Assembly (NCBI GenBank): GCA_006384855.1
Contig: VCJN01000109.1
Location: 98,398-162,397 of the forward strand
Direction of reading: 5' to 3'
DNA from: Tetraselmis striata
Lineage: Eukaryota; Chlorophyta; Chlorodendrophyceae; Chlorodendrales; Chlorodendraceae
Length of the DNA stretch: 64,000 nucleotides
Under the pieces are notes generated by a model. The model did not search any database and was not told the DNA's origin. It saw only the letters and a program-made list of their open reading frames with translations. Shown here in pieces: positions 1-11,379 of this stretch (position 1 is the stretch's first letter; the number at the start of each line of letters is the position of its first letter). The position numbers were made by a program, and so were the translations under genes.

Positions 1-52
1 TCGCTCTCGCCATCAAGCCATATGCGCATCGGCGCATGGAAAAGTGCCTCAC

Positions 53-1955
53 CTGAAGGCGGATGCCGCCTCCGCCCCCATTCAAAACCAGCGAGCCCCG
101 CACATTTCCGAGGGTGGCCGTGGTCGGGGTCCTCGTTGCTGCGTCGCCGCCTTCGACGTCGGCATTGCTGGCGGCCGGGGCTGAGCGAAGCTCGAGGGAC
201 GCAACATTATCGGCGTGTCCAGGTTGGAGAACGATGAGTGCGTCGCTGTCGATGGATTGAACCTGCAATAATAAATGTGGCAGAGTGTATTTCTGCCGAC
301 TACAGATTTATGTTGACAAGTTCTTGCAAAGACTGGCCCCCGACTTGGCAATGGATAAATTTTGCATGGAGCTGGCCGCGGCCGAGCAGTGCATGTCGAA
401 CGGAAAGTTACCGGTGGCAATGCGGGCCGACCTTAATGGAGCGTGGCCCAGGGAGAGGAGCCGGCCCGCGTCTGTTGCCGCCCACGGTGAGGGAACCGCC
501 GAAGAAGGCGCGCTTGCCGACTCGCATGCCACCCATGACCTTGTGGAAGGGCAGCAATCGTATCATCCCATCAGATTCGGGCTTTGCATGAGGGACCATG
601 CACACTTCTCGGCTGCAAATGCTGCTCCCTGGGCTGAGTTTGTCGACATGGGAGGTCTCGCCAGTTCGGTGCTTGCACATGCACAGTTGCCACACTGCGA
701 AGATTGATTGAATACAAAACCTAGCTAAAATTGAAAAGACCATAACGTAACCACATGTTAGGTTCGCGACGTATTATTGGATTTTTGCAACCCCCCCCCC
801 CCACCCCCCCCCCCCCCCCCAAGCAAGATATCCCCGCGAGAGAAAACCTATATCTATCTGGCAATATTTAATGAGAATACGAGACGAAAATGTCCCGGGT
901 GTCTTGACTCGATGTTGCAGAAAAACTTAGATTTTTGGACCTGCAAACCCAATCAAATTGTACATGTAGTTGTTCGGACCCTGCCAGGTATCCCCTCACA
1001 GAGCATGGAGCAGAGTGTGCACTGCCCAAATATCAATTGCAAATGATCGTTTGCAATTTGGTGAGTGACAAAGCGGTGGTGAGGACCCCGCAAAAAGCAT
1101 CACCCGACCTGCAGTGCGCCGCCAGCGCCGGCGCTGATGTCCTGCGATCCCTCCACGCGGAGGTGCCCCCCGACCAGCGCGCTCTTTGCCACGCTCAGCC
1201 CGCCGTCCGATAACAGCGCCCCGCTGCCGCGTGCCGCCGTGTCCTGGGTGCCCAGAGCGTGCAGCACCCCGCGCGCGTCCACATCTCCGCTGGGGCCCAC
1301 CTTGAAGAGCACGTCCCCGGAGCGTGTCACCTGCAAGCCATTGGACAGGCCATGGGCACGGATCCAGGGACATTCCGAGCTTCTTGAAATCCAACAATGC
1401 TGCTACGCCTTGCGCCACTGCTTATTAATGTCAGCCGTTGATGAGAAGTGCGGTGTTCAGTGTGGCAAGGAGGGACAAAGAGATCCCCCAGAGCAACGTT
1501 TCATGCATGTGAAATAGTCGTGGTATCAATGTGTGGCAAGCAGCTGCCCGTCCAGTGCATGTGATGCGCATATGTATGCTTCATGGGGACATTCAGGATG
1601 GTCGTCGCGGTTAAAGTCGGGGTGCATTGGGGCTCTGCTCGCACCTGCAGCACGGGACGCTGCTGCACTGGCCCCGCCAGCACCTCCACCTGGATCTCGT
1701 TCCGCTGACCACCGACTTGGATCGCCCCCAGCTTTGGGATCTGTGCCCGGCCCATGGCAAGAAGGCATGGCATTGCTCAGCACCCGATCCCTTTCACGGA
1801 CCAACTCTCTGCGCCATCCCAAGGCCAATTCACAGCACGGTTAACCAAGCCGTAGTTGAGATCAGGGGGTTTGGGGGCAAGGCGAAAAGAGGCGCGCACC
1901 ATGCCTTGAAGCTGTCCAGTTGACTCCTGGCGCACCGTCTCCACAATATGGGCAC
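53..1955 (-). CDS. 3' part of a multi-exon gene for a repeat-built protein, partial at left edge
   Basis: Five minus-strand exons splice in phase: 1798..1955, 1645..1740, 1109..1330, 432..539 and 53..262. All junctions shown are phase 0 with GT..AG borders, and the intron between the first two is only 57 bp. The first exon encodes a Trp-rich segment (VNWPWDGAESWS) and the second ends LAGPVQQRPVLQ. The third and fourth share a short pattern, G-x-L-x-V with GG between strands (for example GGLSVAKSALVGGHLRVEG and MRVGKRAFFGGSLTVGG). This resembles repetitive beta-structured fibre or adhesin proteins. The fifth contains GNVRGSLVLNGGGGG. The donor at position 52 shows that the gene continues beyond the window, so the C-terminus is missing. 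I do not recognise the family. The consistent phase and open frames make the exon model fairly safe, but function and start are unknown. Confidence 0.5.
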
Positions 1956-2316
1956 CTGAGATTTTTTGCCGCGGAAGGGACACATGGCAGTGTTTGCTAT
2001 GAGATGCTCATTGTCCACTGAACAGTCGTCACCTGACGATTCTCGGCGCGTGGGGTGAATACACACAGGGGTTGGAGGTGGATGAGGTCTTAGAGTTTTA
2101 GTGTTTTGGTTTCAGCGTTTAGTGGTTACGGGGATGTAGGGGGGCACCTCGAGCCATGCGAGGGGATAGAGGCGCATTTGGCGGGGGCGACGTAATAAGG
2201 TGGTTCTCTTGATAGTTCCCCACAAGGCTTGCGTCGGCGTGGCCGCCTCCGTGGTTGGACATGGAGGTCCAGTCTGCGCGGATCCCACAACATATCACAT
2301 TAGTTGAAACACACAC

Positions 2317-3130
2317 CCGCCAAGGTGTCGCTGCAGCGAAGGCAGCGCCGCCTGAGATGCCAATGTGCATGTCGGTGAGCATACACTGGCGGAAGAGCTC
2401 CACCGCGCTGCCTACGGCATCCTCCTTGTGGCGGAAATCCAATGCCGCAACCAGCTGCTTTTGCATCGCAGGGAAGATGTGCACTAGGTCATGCAGAGGC
2501 TCTGCGGCGGTGCCGGCCAGGACACACCGAGCCTCTCAGGTCTTGCAATGGCTATTGTGGACGCATGCATGTACTTGCAGAGGGTGGTGTAGTAACTCTG
2601 CAGAGCTTGCGCCCCTTTATGTATATGTAACGTAACGTGTAATTGGGTCATGGGTCGTAAAATGGTGAATTGCACCAACAAGTCGGATATTCCGTGCTAT
2701 ATCTGATACATATATATATATTCTGTGAGATCCACATGGTTTCTCTGTTTGCGGAGGGATGCAAAACTCACACAGCAAGAGCCCCATGAGTAGATAACAT
2801 GTGTGTGCGCGCGCACACGCGCGCGCGTGTGTGTGTGTGTTGTAAAAGGAGAGAGGGGGCGGGGATAAGTAGGGGTATTTTTTGTGAGGCTATACCGACG
2901 CCAGCCTGCTCCAGAAGCTCCTCGATAGAGGGTAGCTCCAGCAGCGTCACCATCCATTCAAAAACGCCCAGGAGCTTCCTGTCCAACGGGGGGTCCGTTG
3001 TGCATGCCTGCGCCCCCACAGCCTGCGGCACCCAGGTCTCAGCGACATGCAGAGTGCCCACCGTGCAAGGCAGCCAACTGGAAGTGATCTCCATGACTCG
3101 CTTGCTGGATTCAATGCAAGGATGTCCCTC
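2317..3130 (-). CDS. Two further minus-strand exons of an unrecognised gene
   Basis: Exon 2900..3130 (77 codons, acceptor CCTCAG, donor GTCGGT) encodes a soluble-looking segment with HVAETWVPQAVGAQACTTD followed by FEWMVTLLELPSIEELLEQ. The TWVP pattern recalls the GAF-like N-terminal region of plant and algal NLP/RWP-RK regulators, but the match is weak and only my impression. Exon 2317..2483 (55 codons) contains VGSAVELFRQCMLTDMHIG. The phases do not join these exons directly to the exon at 1798..1955, so they may belong to a separate upstream gene or intermediate exons may be missing. Coding frames are also suggested near 3130-3620 (TWTFGSSGSTTAFVNSSNF) but could not be joined. No start codon was assigned. 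Confidence 0.35.
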
Positions 3131-3619
3131 CTGAGGGCGCCCACCTCAGTGTCGCCGCATCGGTCTGAGTGTTCTTTCACCAAGCGACCCAGAGTGAACA
3201 CGCAGGACAGGAAGTTCGAGGAGTTGACGAAGGCAGTGGTGCTGCCTGAGCTGCCAAAAGTCCAGGTATCGCCCGCTGCATGCCGATGCGCCAGGCAATT
3301 GCTGTCAGGCGCTGCCCAATGAATGCAGTCCCCCTTCGGGTACGCAAATGGTGACATCAGAGCTCAGCCGCAACACCCCCGTGCGCACCCGTTTGCCTCT
3401 GCTGGGCTTTGTGGACCTCATGCTTCGCGGAGACTATGAACCTGATGTGGTCGCAGCTTAAGTTGTTCTGCTTGCTTTGAGCCAACTGCTGACACGAGGC
3501 GAGCAGCAACCCTGCACGCACGCAACGACGATCAGTGTGATTTCCCAGCAAGGGGGCAGGCAGGACAGACAATTCCATGTAATCCAGACATGACGGAAGT
3601 TGTGCCGAGCTCATTTGCT

Positions 3620-4337
3620 GCTGCCCGTACGAGAGGATGGCGTGACACCGCCGGGGCGGTGAAGTCGCTGGAGCAACTCAAGGAACCTGCCTGAGAGTCG
3701 CATGCAGCGAGCGCGTGCCTGCCACCGAAATTAGGCCTCATGTCCCGGCTGTCAGTGCGAGTATCTTGTGTGTGTGTGGGGGGGGGGGGGGGGGGGGGGG
3801 AGGGCGCTCGTCCGATGTGCGCAAAAACCATACCTCTCGATAAGCACTTCACGATCAAAACGATGCGCCGATATACCACCTCACCCACGCCAACCAATCG
3901 ATTCTTCTTGTCGCTTCTGCCCCGACTTCCGCCCCTCCCTGTTCGCCGACGCGGGGCTCAAGGTCCAACACGCGCGTGCCGAGTGATTCGGGTTGTTGCA
4001 GGTTGATGTTTATTGTTCCTCTATTTTTTTTCCGGACGGCCAGCCGCGGATCATTACGACCGTAGACCGACCGGGCCGTCGTGTTGTCGCGCAGTCAGTT
4101 GTGGCCACAACCGGACGCCACCGACTGCGCGGCACTTTCTAGAGAGAGAGGGGGGGGGGTTATCTCCCGCTGGTAATAAGCCCATTCCCCCCGTTGCGTC
4201 GATGGGCCGTACCGCATAGTAGGCACCGCAGCAGCCGCATCTCTGTCCCTCGCCGCCCACTGGTGTTTCGCGCGTACACTTGAACGCGGGTGCGACTTGT
4301 AACAGCGCCGACAACAACGAACTCGATCGCGGTAACC
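3620..4337. other. Intergenic stretch with a long G tract
   Basis: No convincing coding region on either strand. It holds a run of about 20 G after a TG-rich stretch at 3770-3800. A purine-rich block (GAGAGAGAGG followed by G residues) lies at 4140-4160. Confidence 0.4.
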
Positions 4338-4643
4338 ATGGCCTCAGAGCGCCGCTCATACGCCTCGCTGGCCAGGCGCAGACATGAGGAGGGCGAGGAG
4401 TTCCCAATCGTGGATGGACTGGTCGCTGTTGTTTTGGCGCTGCTGCCTACCTTTCGCTATCTAATTCTGCCGCGACCACCAGGCCCGGGCTCGCGACATC
4501 CGCATGTAGTCGGCGCGCGGACGAGGGATACGGCTCCGGACTTTCGGCGGCTGGAGGAGGCGACGCCGCAGCCGACTACTCCAGTACAGTACGACGATAT
4601 GGGATATGTGACGACAGGCGAAAGCTGCCCACTCATGCAGTAG
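4338..4643 (+). CDS. Candidate 101-residue membrane protein
   Basis: An ATG in good context (ACCATGG) opens a 101-codon frame ending in TAG. The N-terminus is charged (residues 1-25, rich in R and E), followed by one hydrophobic segment of about 18 residues (LVAVVLALLPTFRYLIL). The tail is hydrophilic and Pro/Arg-rich and ends near YVTTGESCPLMQ. Codon use is mixed rather than strongly GC3-biased. It could be a small tail-exposed membrane protein, an exon of a longer gene, or a chance ORF. A copy of a dispersed repeat (R2) starts about 100 bp downstream. No family recognised. Confidence 0.3.
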   Translation: MASERRSYASLARRRHEEGEEFPIVDGLVAVVLALLPTFRYLILPRPPGPGSRHPHVVGARTRDTAPDFRRLEEATPQPTTPVQYDDMGYVTTGESCPLMQ

Positions 4644-4742
4644 CGGCCATAATAAGGACTATAAGGATTATAAGGATTACATCATCGGGGCTGCAAGCTG
4701 CCCACCGACATGGATGATGAGGCGATTAGATTTTACAAGCTT

Positions 4743-5002
4743 CTTGACGCTCTCCCTGTAACCAAAAAGACTCGTCATTAGATTAAAGCTCCTGCTGCTT
4801 GTGCTGCTGCGCACGCATCGGCACGCGCGAGTGTATATAACATATTAAATAAACAAAGCGCTAGTATGACATATAGCTTTCCACAAACGTTTGCACCCTC
4901 TTTTTAGCAGCAGAACCCGAATTAAAAATAACCATAGCAGGACGCCGTTCGTTTAGACGCTGCGAGGGTTTTCACCGGTGCCAGTTGTGTCCTGGGAGCG
5001 AG
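4743..5002 (+). repeat. Dispersed repeat R2, copy 1
   Basis: Two short blocks recur three times in the window. Block A (GACGCTCTCCCTGTAACCAA) lies here at 4748-4770. Block B (AGACGCTGCAAGGGTTTCAC and the following GGTGCCAGTCCTGTCC, slightly diverged here) lies at about 4954-5002. Elsewhere A and B occur at 10040/10154 and, in the opposite order, at 17688 (B) and 17994 (A). The blocks seem to mark fragments of one mobile or structural element. No coding capacity was seen between them. Confidence 0.5.
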
Positions 5003-5389
5003 AAGTAATGGGGAGCAGGTTGCCAGATTTATGACCTTACATAAGCCTTGCAGCCTAACATATATGTCGTGGCTTTATGTCATCGTGGGATAAGGTCAAG
5101 ACCTATGACCCTAACGCCACTGCGTGTCACCATTGATCCGCCTGGTGCCGGATTGCGTGTTGCGAGTACCCACCCTGACTGCACACGCATGCCGCCGCCC
5201 ATAAAGTTCACCATTCGATGGCGCACTGGCTGGGTGTAAAAATATAGAGGCAAGGGCTCAGCGGCAATTGCAGTAAAAGGACAGCATAGGGCAATTAAAG
5301 GGGCGCAGTGTTTGACGGCCTGCCCACCAGTCAGTCAGTGCTTTGCTCGTCCTATCAAGATAGTATGCCTGATCAAATTACGCCCAAAC

Positions 5390-5692
5390 ATGGACGACGG
5401 GCCGCCCGCACAACTGCGGATTCTCTGGGGACTGAGGCACTGGGTGTTTATCCTCATTTTAATTTTCCTAGGTCTACCCACGCTACAATATATCTTTCTC
5501 ATCAATCTCAATTCATCACGAAACCCAGTCCAGGCTGTCCAGGCGAGTTACTCGCCTAGTAGTCATAGCGACCATAGGAAGTACAACTGCCAATGGAGGA
5601 GAGGGAGCCAGGCTGTGCAGTCCTGCAGTGCCGGTGCTCGGCAAAATTCTTCAAAGCTTGGACGAAAAATGAGAGATCCCCTACCCGTGTAA
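5390..5692 (+). CDS. Candidate 100-residue membrane protein (weak)
   Basis: An ATG-initiated frame of 100 codons carries a strong hydrophobic segment near residues 18-42 (WVFILILIFLGLPTLQYIF), preceded by a short N-terminus and followed by a Ser/Arg-rich tail. Its layout (short N-terminus, one membrane span, hydrophilic tail) resembles the candidate at 4338, with no clear sequence identity. The surroundings are AT-richer than the proven genes here, and codon bias is poor, so this may be non-coding. Confidence 0.2.
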   Translation: MDDGPPAQLRILWGLRHWVFILILIFLGLPTLQYIFLINLNSSRNPVQAVQASYSPSSHSDHRKYNCQWRRGSQAVQSCSAGARQNSSKLGRKMRDPLPV

Positions 5693-5873
5693 AAGGAGCA
5701 ACTACTGCCATAACTAATCATAGGATCATTGCTTTGCCCAACATTACCACTCTTTTGTTACAGTGTGTTAATGTGGTCACAAATAGGCGTCACTACGATG
5801 CTTCGCCATCGCCGTCCGCCAGCGCAATTCCGAGGGACTGACGCTACCGGGTCGCCCCCTGTCGCCCCTGGCT

Positions 5874-8800
5874 CTATCTGCCTCCCTCCTCCTCCTCCTC
5901 GATGGTGGGCTCCTCCGAGAGTTCGCGCACTGCGCGCCACTCCTCCTCGCACGCCGACAGGTCGCCGCCGTGGTCGATCGTGCACTCCGCCGCCTCCTGG
6001 ATGAGCCGCCGCTGCAGCCATCGCTTGCGGGCGCGCTTGGCCTCGATGTCCGCGGCGCGCTGCGCATCATTGGTGGCGTCCAGCCGGGCGGCCTCCCCGC
6101 CGCCGCCCATCAGCCGCTCCAGCCGGGCGGCTTCCGCCAGCGTGGGGCCCTGCCTGCCCTGCTCCTCAGCCTTAACCTTTTCTTCATTTTCGCCCTCCGG
6201 CACGCTGCTGCCGGCGCCCTCCGCCTCTAGCAGGGTGAGGAAGGCGCCGAGCTGCTGCTGCCGCAGTGACAGCACCTGTCGGGCAGAAAGACAAACCCTT
6301 ACCAGCCAGTGAACAGCAGCTAGCCAGATGCCAGCGAGTGCAGAGGGGTGGCGGGGGTTTGAAGGTACTGGTACAGTTTGGATGTTCCACTATTAACATC
6401 CAAACTGATGACAAGCAATACAGTAGAACAGAACAGAACAGAACAGAACAGAATAGAACAGAATAGAATAGAATAGAATAGAATAGAATAGAATAGAATA
6501 GAATAGAATAGAATAGAATAGAATAGAATAGAATAGAATAGAATAGAATAGAATAGAACAGAACAGAACAGAACAGAATAGAATAGAATAGAACAGAACA
6601 GAATAGAATAGAGCAGAATAGAATAGAATAGAATAGAATAGAATAGAACAGAACAGAACAGAACAGAACAGAATAGAATAGAATTTGATATAATACAATT
6701 TGATATAATATAATACGACGCGATACAATGCAATGCAATACAATACAATACATTACAATACAATACAACACAATACAATACAATACAATACAATACAATA
6801 CAATACAATACAATACAATACAATACAATACAATACAATACAATACAATACAATACAATACAATACAATACAATACAATACAATACAACACAACACAACA
6901 CAGCACAACACAACACAACACAACACAACACAACACAACAGAATACAATACAATACAAGTAACTACTCAATTAATGAAGTTTGTATTCTGCGGATTAGAA
7001 GCATGGGCCAGAGTACTGTACGGATGACACGATACTAGCCGGCGCATGGTGCGGCCACGGTATTCCTACCCCGTGTCGTCGGTTGGCGGTAGCATGGGTG
7101 CCGACGCGGTGGTAAGAACACAGCGAATGAGAAGCTGCCCTGCCTGCCAAAGGTCAATCGTAGACAAATCTACGGCGGGACTACGGCGGATCTTCGAATA
7201 AGTTGCATGCAAGCCGAGTTTGAGGCCTATAATAATGTCTTATAGGTGCGTTGGCACCTGTACGCAACCTACGGCAAGCCGGTCTACCTTTACAGCCCAG
7301 GCTTGCATTCAAACGTCAAAGGCAATATTGGCCCCTCCAACTGCATTCCGTGTTCCTAATATCTGTCAGAAACTGCTTTATACGACTCCCAATCCCAGGG
7401 GTCAACATTAAAACATATGGGTCATATGGAACCATAATTTAACATTCTGTAATAAACGTGATATGACAGATTAGTATCACAGAAGTAGTAGGAGGCCACG
7501 CTTGCCACGTTCGCATTAGATGACTCTATGGCTGAAGTATGGCCGGTGGACATGTTTGGTGCACGTTATCCTACTCTTTGTTGTGGATGGGTGTGGGGGG
7601 AGCCACCTGCATGCAGAGTGCCAGCCGCGCCGCCACGCTGGGCGCCTCCAGCAGTGCCTGTCGCCCCGGCCCGCGTGCCACCTCCGGAAGCGCCGCCGCC
7701 AGCGCGAAACGACAGCCAGCGCGCGCGGCGCAGCGGCCGCCACGCGGGCTCGTCCTCCTCCAGCAGCGGCGCCAGCGCGGTGGCCATGACGGGCGTCACG
7801 ATGGGCCGCATAGCACGGGCCATGCTGGGCGAATGGGAGGTGCTGGCCCGCGCCCTGATGGCCTGTGGGGGGGGGGGGAGTGTCATGGAGGCTAAGGGTA
7901 CTGTAGGGTGTCGGAAGGGGTATGCATGGAGTCGTCACGTAGCAAGCCAGTGAATGGTATACTAGGCTTCACCAGTCAAGGTTTGGCAGAATAGGGCTTG
8001 GCGGCTTTATTGTATCCTATTAATTAAGAGCTTCAAATGCAAATGTAGGCATTTTCAACGCACAATTGAGGTATTCTAGGGTTCTGAGAGGGTTAAGTAT
8101 GGGTGGACACTTTTTGAAATTAGTTAAAAAACATATTGAGAGCCAATGCAGGGTGTCATAGGGTTTCGGAAGTACGGGATTTTGGGGCTTTAATAGGTTT
8201 TACCAGGTTATACTCAGCGCTGCGCAGTTGACCGGAGAGAAGCGATGGCGGTGCTTTTGGGGTTGGCCTGGCAAACCAATGGATGCGCGGTGCATTTGGA
8301 ATCAGGGTGTTCCAGGGTTTTTGGAGGAGTACGCAGGGAGGCTTGGGGGCTGCTGATGTAGGTCCTTATTCAGGGTTTGAGTCACAGCCAGTGGGAGGTG
8401 TCCGTTCATGGTCTAGCCAGATGGGGATGACGGGATGAACTGGCGTTTGGGGGCTCGATGGGTGGGGTGCTCCTTGAGATGAGGGGTGGGCTAGGGTCTG
8501 CAGGCCGCTCTGTACCTCTTGAAGCTCCTCGATGCGGCGCAGCGCGTCCCACACCGGCGCGGACAAAGTCTCCGCCGCGGCATCCGTCCCTGGGCCCGCG
8601 CCCGCCGCCAGCGAGCGCTGCCCCGGCGTGGCGGCCCAGTGAGCGGCGTCCGCAGCCTCCGCGGCCACTGCCTCCGCGGCCAGCCCCTCCGACCCCGGCG
8701 GGCCCAGCTCGTGGAAGCGTCGCGCCACCTCCACCAAGTGCTTCGCCAGCGGGTGGCACCCCTCCAGCTCCGCCTCGCCCAGCGGCACCTCGTAGCGCAC

Positions 8801-9852
8801 CGCCCACAGCTCGCCCGCCACCACCCGCCGGCGCCGCGCCGCCCGCCGCCTCCGTCTCTTCCTCGTCCGGCCGCCACTCCACCACCGCGCGCAGGAAGGG
8901 CGTGCTCTGCGTCAGCCGCACCAGCCGCACCGCTCCCAGCGCGCGCACCTGGTCGGTTCAGGGTCTTAGGGTCAACCCTAGTGTGTTTTGTGGGGGGTGG
9001 AGGGACCACGACGGCCAACCACGAGTCTCGGGCACATTGGGAAGGAGGGGCAGGGCGCTCACCACCAGCATGAGTCGGCCATCGGGCTCCCTCTCGGCCA
9101 AGCACACCTCCATCATGGTGCCCACAGCCTCACGGCGCGGGTTGTCGCGTGGCATCAGCGCGGAGGGCGGGCGCGGCGTGCGGGGCCGGTCGTACGGGTA
9201 CAGCGCCTCCAGCGCCAGCTGCCCCGCGCGCGCCGCGATGGCGGAGCTAGCAGAGAAGTGCACGTAGCGCAGTGAGGCGCCCGTGGCCTCGCCCCGAGCC
9301 AGCAGCTGGTTGAACATGCGCTGCAGGCGCGGCTCCTTGATGGCCAGCACCTCGCGGAAGCCAGGCAGCATCGCGCCCTCCCACACCAGCACCGCCAGCC
9401 CCTCCTCGCTCAGCACCTCCTCCTCGTCCCCTGCCCACATCCACGCGACGGACAGGCATAATCAGGGTACCGCCGGTTCGCGCGTCGAAGGGACCAGGGA
9501 AGCGAGGATCGTGAGAGGAAAGCAAGCGAGGCGCGCGCGCGGGGGGGGGGGGGGGGGGTCGACGGAACGACAGGGGAGGTGTCGCCTCACCTGCCAGGCT
9601 GTCCGCCAGCGCGGCCTCCAGCGAGGCTCTCGCCCTCGCCAGCGTCGCTGCGTCCCCCTCAGCCTCGCCCCCCAGGTCGCCCGCCGCTTCCCCACCTCCC
9701 TTGTTACCTGCCCCGGTGATGACGACTTGGCGCGTCCGGCGCCTGCCGCCGCCTCCGGGCAGGCTGAGCCTCCCCCGCGCGTGAGGCGAGCGGGGCTGGC
9801 GCGCCATATTCAGGGGACCGCCATTTTTTAGCGGCAAGACTACTGACAGCAT
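5874..9852 (-). CDS. LON substrate-binding-domain protein (not a full Lon protease), five exons
   Basis: Exons: 9591..9852, 9063..9430, 8516..8948, 7607..7862 and 5874..6275, about 572 residues. The LON N-terminal (PUA-like) domain starts in exon 2 with AMLPGFREVLAIKEP, continues through VGTMMEVCLAEREPDGRLMLV, and crosses into exon 3 as RLVRLTQSTPFLRAVVEW. A helical region follows (ALLEAPSVAARLALCMQ at the end of exon 4), and exon 5 is acidic. There is no AAA+ or serine-protease domain. The architecture matches plant and algal LON-domain proteins, some of which are plastid-targeted. A second in-frame ATG at 9807 could be the start. Exons 3 and 4 each have a length of 3n+1, and the best protein switches frame once inside each GC-rich exon. 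This suggests one extra base in each, either a sequence error or real damage. The last intron (6276..7606) holds a long pentanucleotide array. Confidence 0.8.
6422..6957 (+). repeat. Twin pentanucleotide microsatellite, (GAATA/GAACA)n then (CAATA/CAACA)n
   Basis: About 260 bp of GAATA units, with GAACA variants clustered at both ends, run from about 6422 to 6682. A 40-bp TTTGATATAATA-like spacer follows, then CAATA units with CAACA variants at the right end (6724-6957). The array lies inside the last intron of the LON-domain gene. Because the unit is five bases, all frames stay open through long stretches, so apparent long ORFs here are artefacts. Confidence 0.95.
7205..7260 (-). repeat. Dispersed repeat R3, copy 1 (reverse orientation)
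   Basis: Read on the minus strand this matches GTGCCAACGCACCTATAAG and the next 35 bases of copies at about 27148 and 30876 (plus strand), including GCCTCAAA and GGCTTGCATGC. It sits in the last intron of the LON-domain gene. Copies 2 and 3 continue past this core, while this one diverges. Confidence 0.6.
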
Positions 9853-10375
9853 GCTTATTATTCGACGACGATAATGGTGCGCGCGCGGGTAATATTCGAG
9901 CAGGACAAGAAACGGACGGGGACGGACTGACGAAGGCGCGGGAACTTCCTGGGGTGACGACCACCGACTTGGTCAGGGCCAAAAAGCCAGCTTGCTGCTT
10001 CACCAACTAATCCTTAGCGACTCTGCGTGCATTCTCTGGACGCTCTCCCTGTAACCAAAAAGTTCACTACAGGTAGCGCTACCGCATCAGTCCAGTCGCA
10101 AGCCAAGACGGACTATTGCCGGCGGAATACAAGGATACTAGAGACGGCGTCGTAGAGACGCTGCAAGGGTTTCACTGGTGCCAGTCCTGTCCCGGGGGCG
10201 GAAAAACAAAAAACAAGGATACAAGGATACGGGTGCGGGGTTAGCGGTGCGGGGGCTTGGCAGGTAAGTGCCTTTGTACTTACCTGCCTACTTCACTCGC
10301 CCCATCCGCGAAAAATACAAGGATACAGGTATATCCACAGTCGCTAGCTCAGAGCTGCGCTGGGAGTGGGTACTT
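9853..10375. other. Spacer with R2 copy 2
   Basis: No gene seen. R2 block A lies at about 10028-10060 and block B at 10154-10202. Short ACAAGGATAC motifs recur at about 10130, 10208 and 10318. Confidence 0.5.
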
Positions 10376-10628
10376 GTGTGAATTACAAGAAGGGCAGTAA
10401 CAAATCCAGCTACTACTAAAAGTAGTACTAAAAAATCAACACAGCAAGCCGCCTAAAAGCGGCTCGCATCCCGCATGAGACGGGATGGATGAGTGATGCG
10501 CGCACGGTTCAGTCCGGGCCACGCGTGCACGTGTGTGTGGGTGATCCTCGGACGTGCTGTGCAGCTTCAGCAACGGGATGGCAGACGAATCTGCGCCGTC
10601 TGATGATTGAGGCAGCGAGCACGCTCTG
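10376..10628 (-). repeat. Dispersed element R1, copy 1: 3' end with two tandem hairpins
   Basis: On the plus strand it starts GTGTGAATTACAAGAAGGGC and continues with AGTAACAAATCC, a TAGTACT-rich stretch, a perfect hairpin (AGCCGC, loop CTAAAA, GCGGCT, near 10446-10463) and a second hairpin (ATCCCG...CGGGAT, near 10468-10486). From about 10490 it shares a further 130 bp with the copy at 15866. The same terminus occurs inverted at 15456..15577 and partly at 55269 and 55622. Copies begin at different points on one side and share the other end, which suits the 3' end of a retroposed element lying here on the minus strand. It could also be one of a pair of inverted termini. Confidence 0.65.
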
Positions 10629-11379
10629 GAAAAACCATAAAACCCAATGAAACCGGCCCGCGGACGGAGGCCGACGGCGTGTCGTCCGAGGACGTCTTTG
10701 CCATCAGGACGGCCGTCTTCTGCCATGCAAGACATCACCCCGCGTCGTGCGTCCTCACTACATGCATGGCATCACGACATCGGTCGCTTTGTGTGGCGGC
10801 GTTATTGTAGCGTTGCCTTATTCATGCTTTTTCCGGCTTGGGGAATGGCGCCGCTCAAGCGTCAGTGTCTTGCTTGAGAGAGCTTGTTGCTCTCGTTATA
10901 TCAGTTCCCAGCATCAACATGTGTGAGGCGTGCATCCTCCAATGTACTACACCCCGTCATCAACTACTCGGCACCCGCTTCGTAATCCGGCGATTACGCA
11001 TGGCTGCTCGTCGAGGGCAGCTCACCCACTTGACGCACTAAGCGTCCCGTGGTGACCATAACGTTTTCTCACGCTGGGGTTATGCGCAATGGCGGCTATC
11101 GTTGGTGCATGGGTAGCAACCGCCTCGCCACATGCTCATCCCGTTGGTGTTAAAGCAATTGGACGCCGTCGACTGGCCTCCCGCACATGAGCCAGCCGCG
11201 CTACCCCGCCCACTACGAGGTACAACACTTTTCCGCCGCAATGACGGTGTTAAGAGAGCAGTACTTTATTCCCGTGTTAGAGACATGTGGATAAGGCCGG
11301 CGGAGTGCGGTTTCTTCGGAATACCCGCCGCCACCATGGCCATCCCGCCACCCCCCTTCAGCCGTCGCATATCTCGCCG

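Noticed and set aside
6184-6970. Long open frames through the pentanucleotide array (up to ~250 codons)
   Set aside because: A five-base unit without stops keeps several frames open; the translation is a monotonous VLYCI/FYSIL or NTIQY pattern, and the array lies in an intron.
8458-9267. Plus-strand Pro/Arg-rich ORF of 269 codons
   Set aside because: Antisense to LON-domain exons 2 and 3, whose codon bias and motifs are clear.
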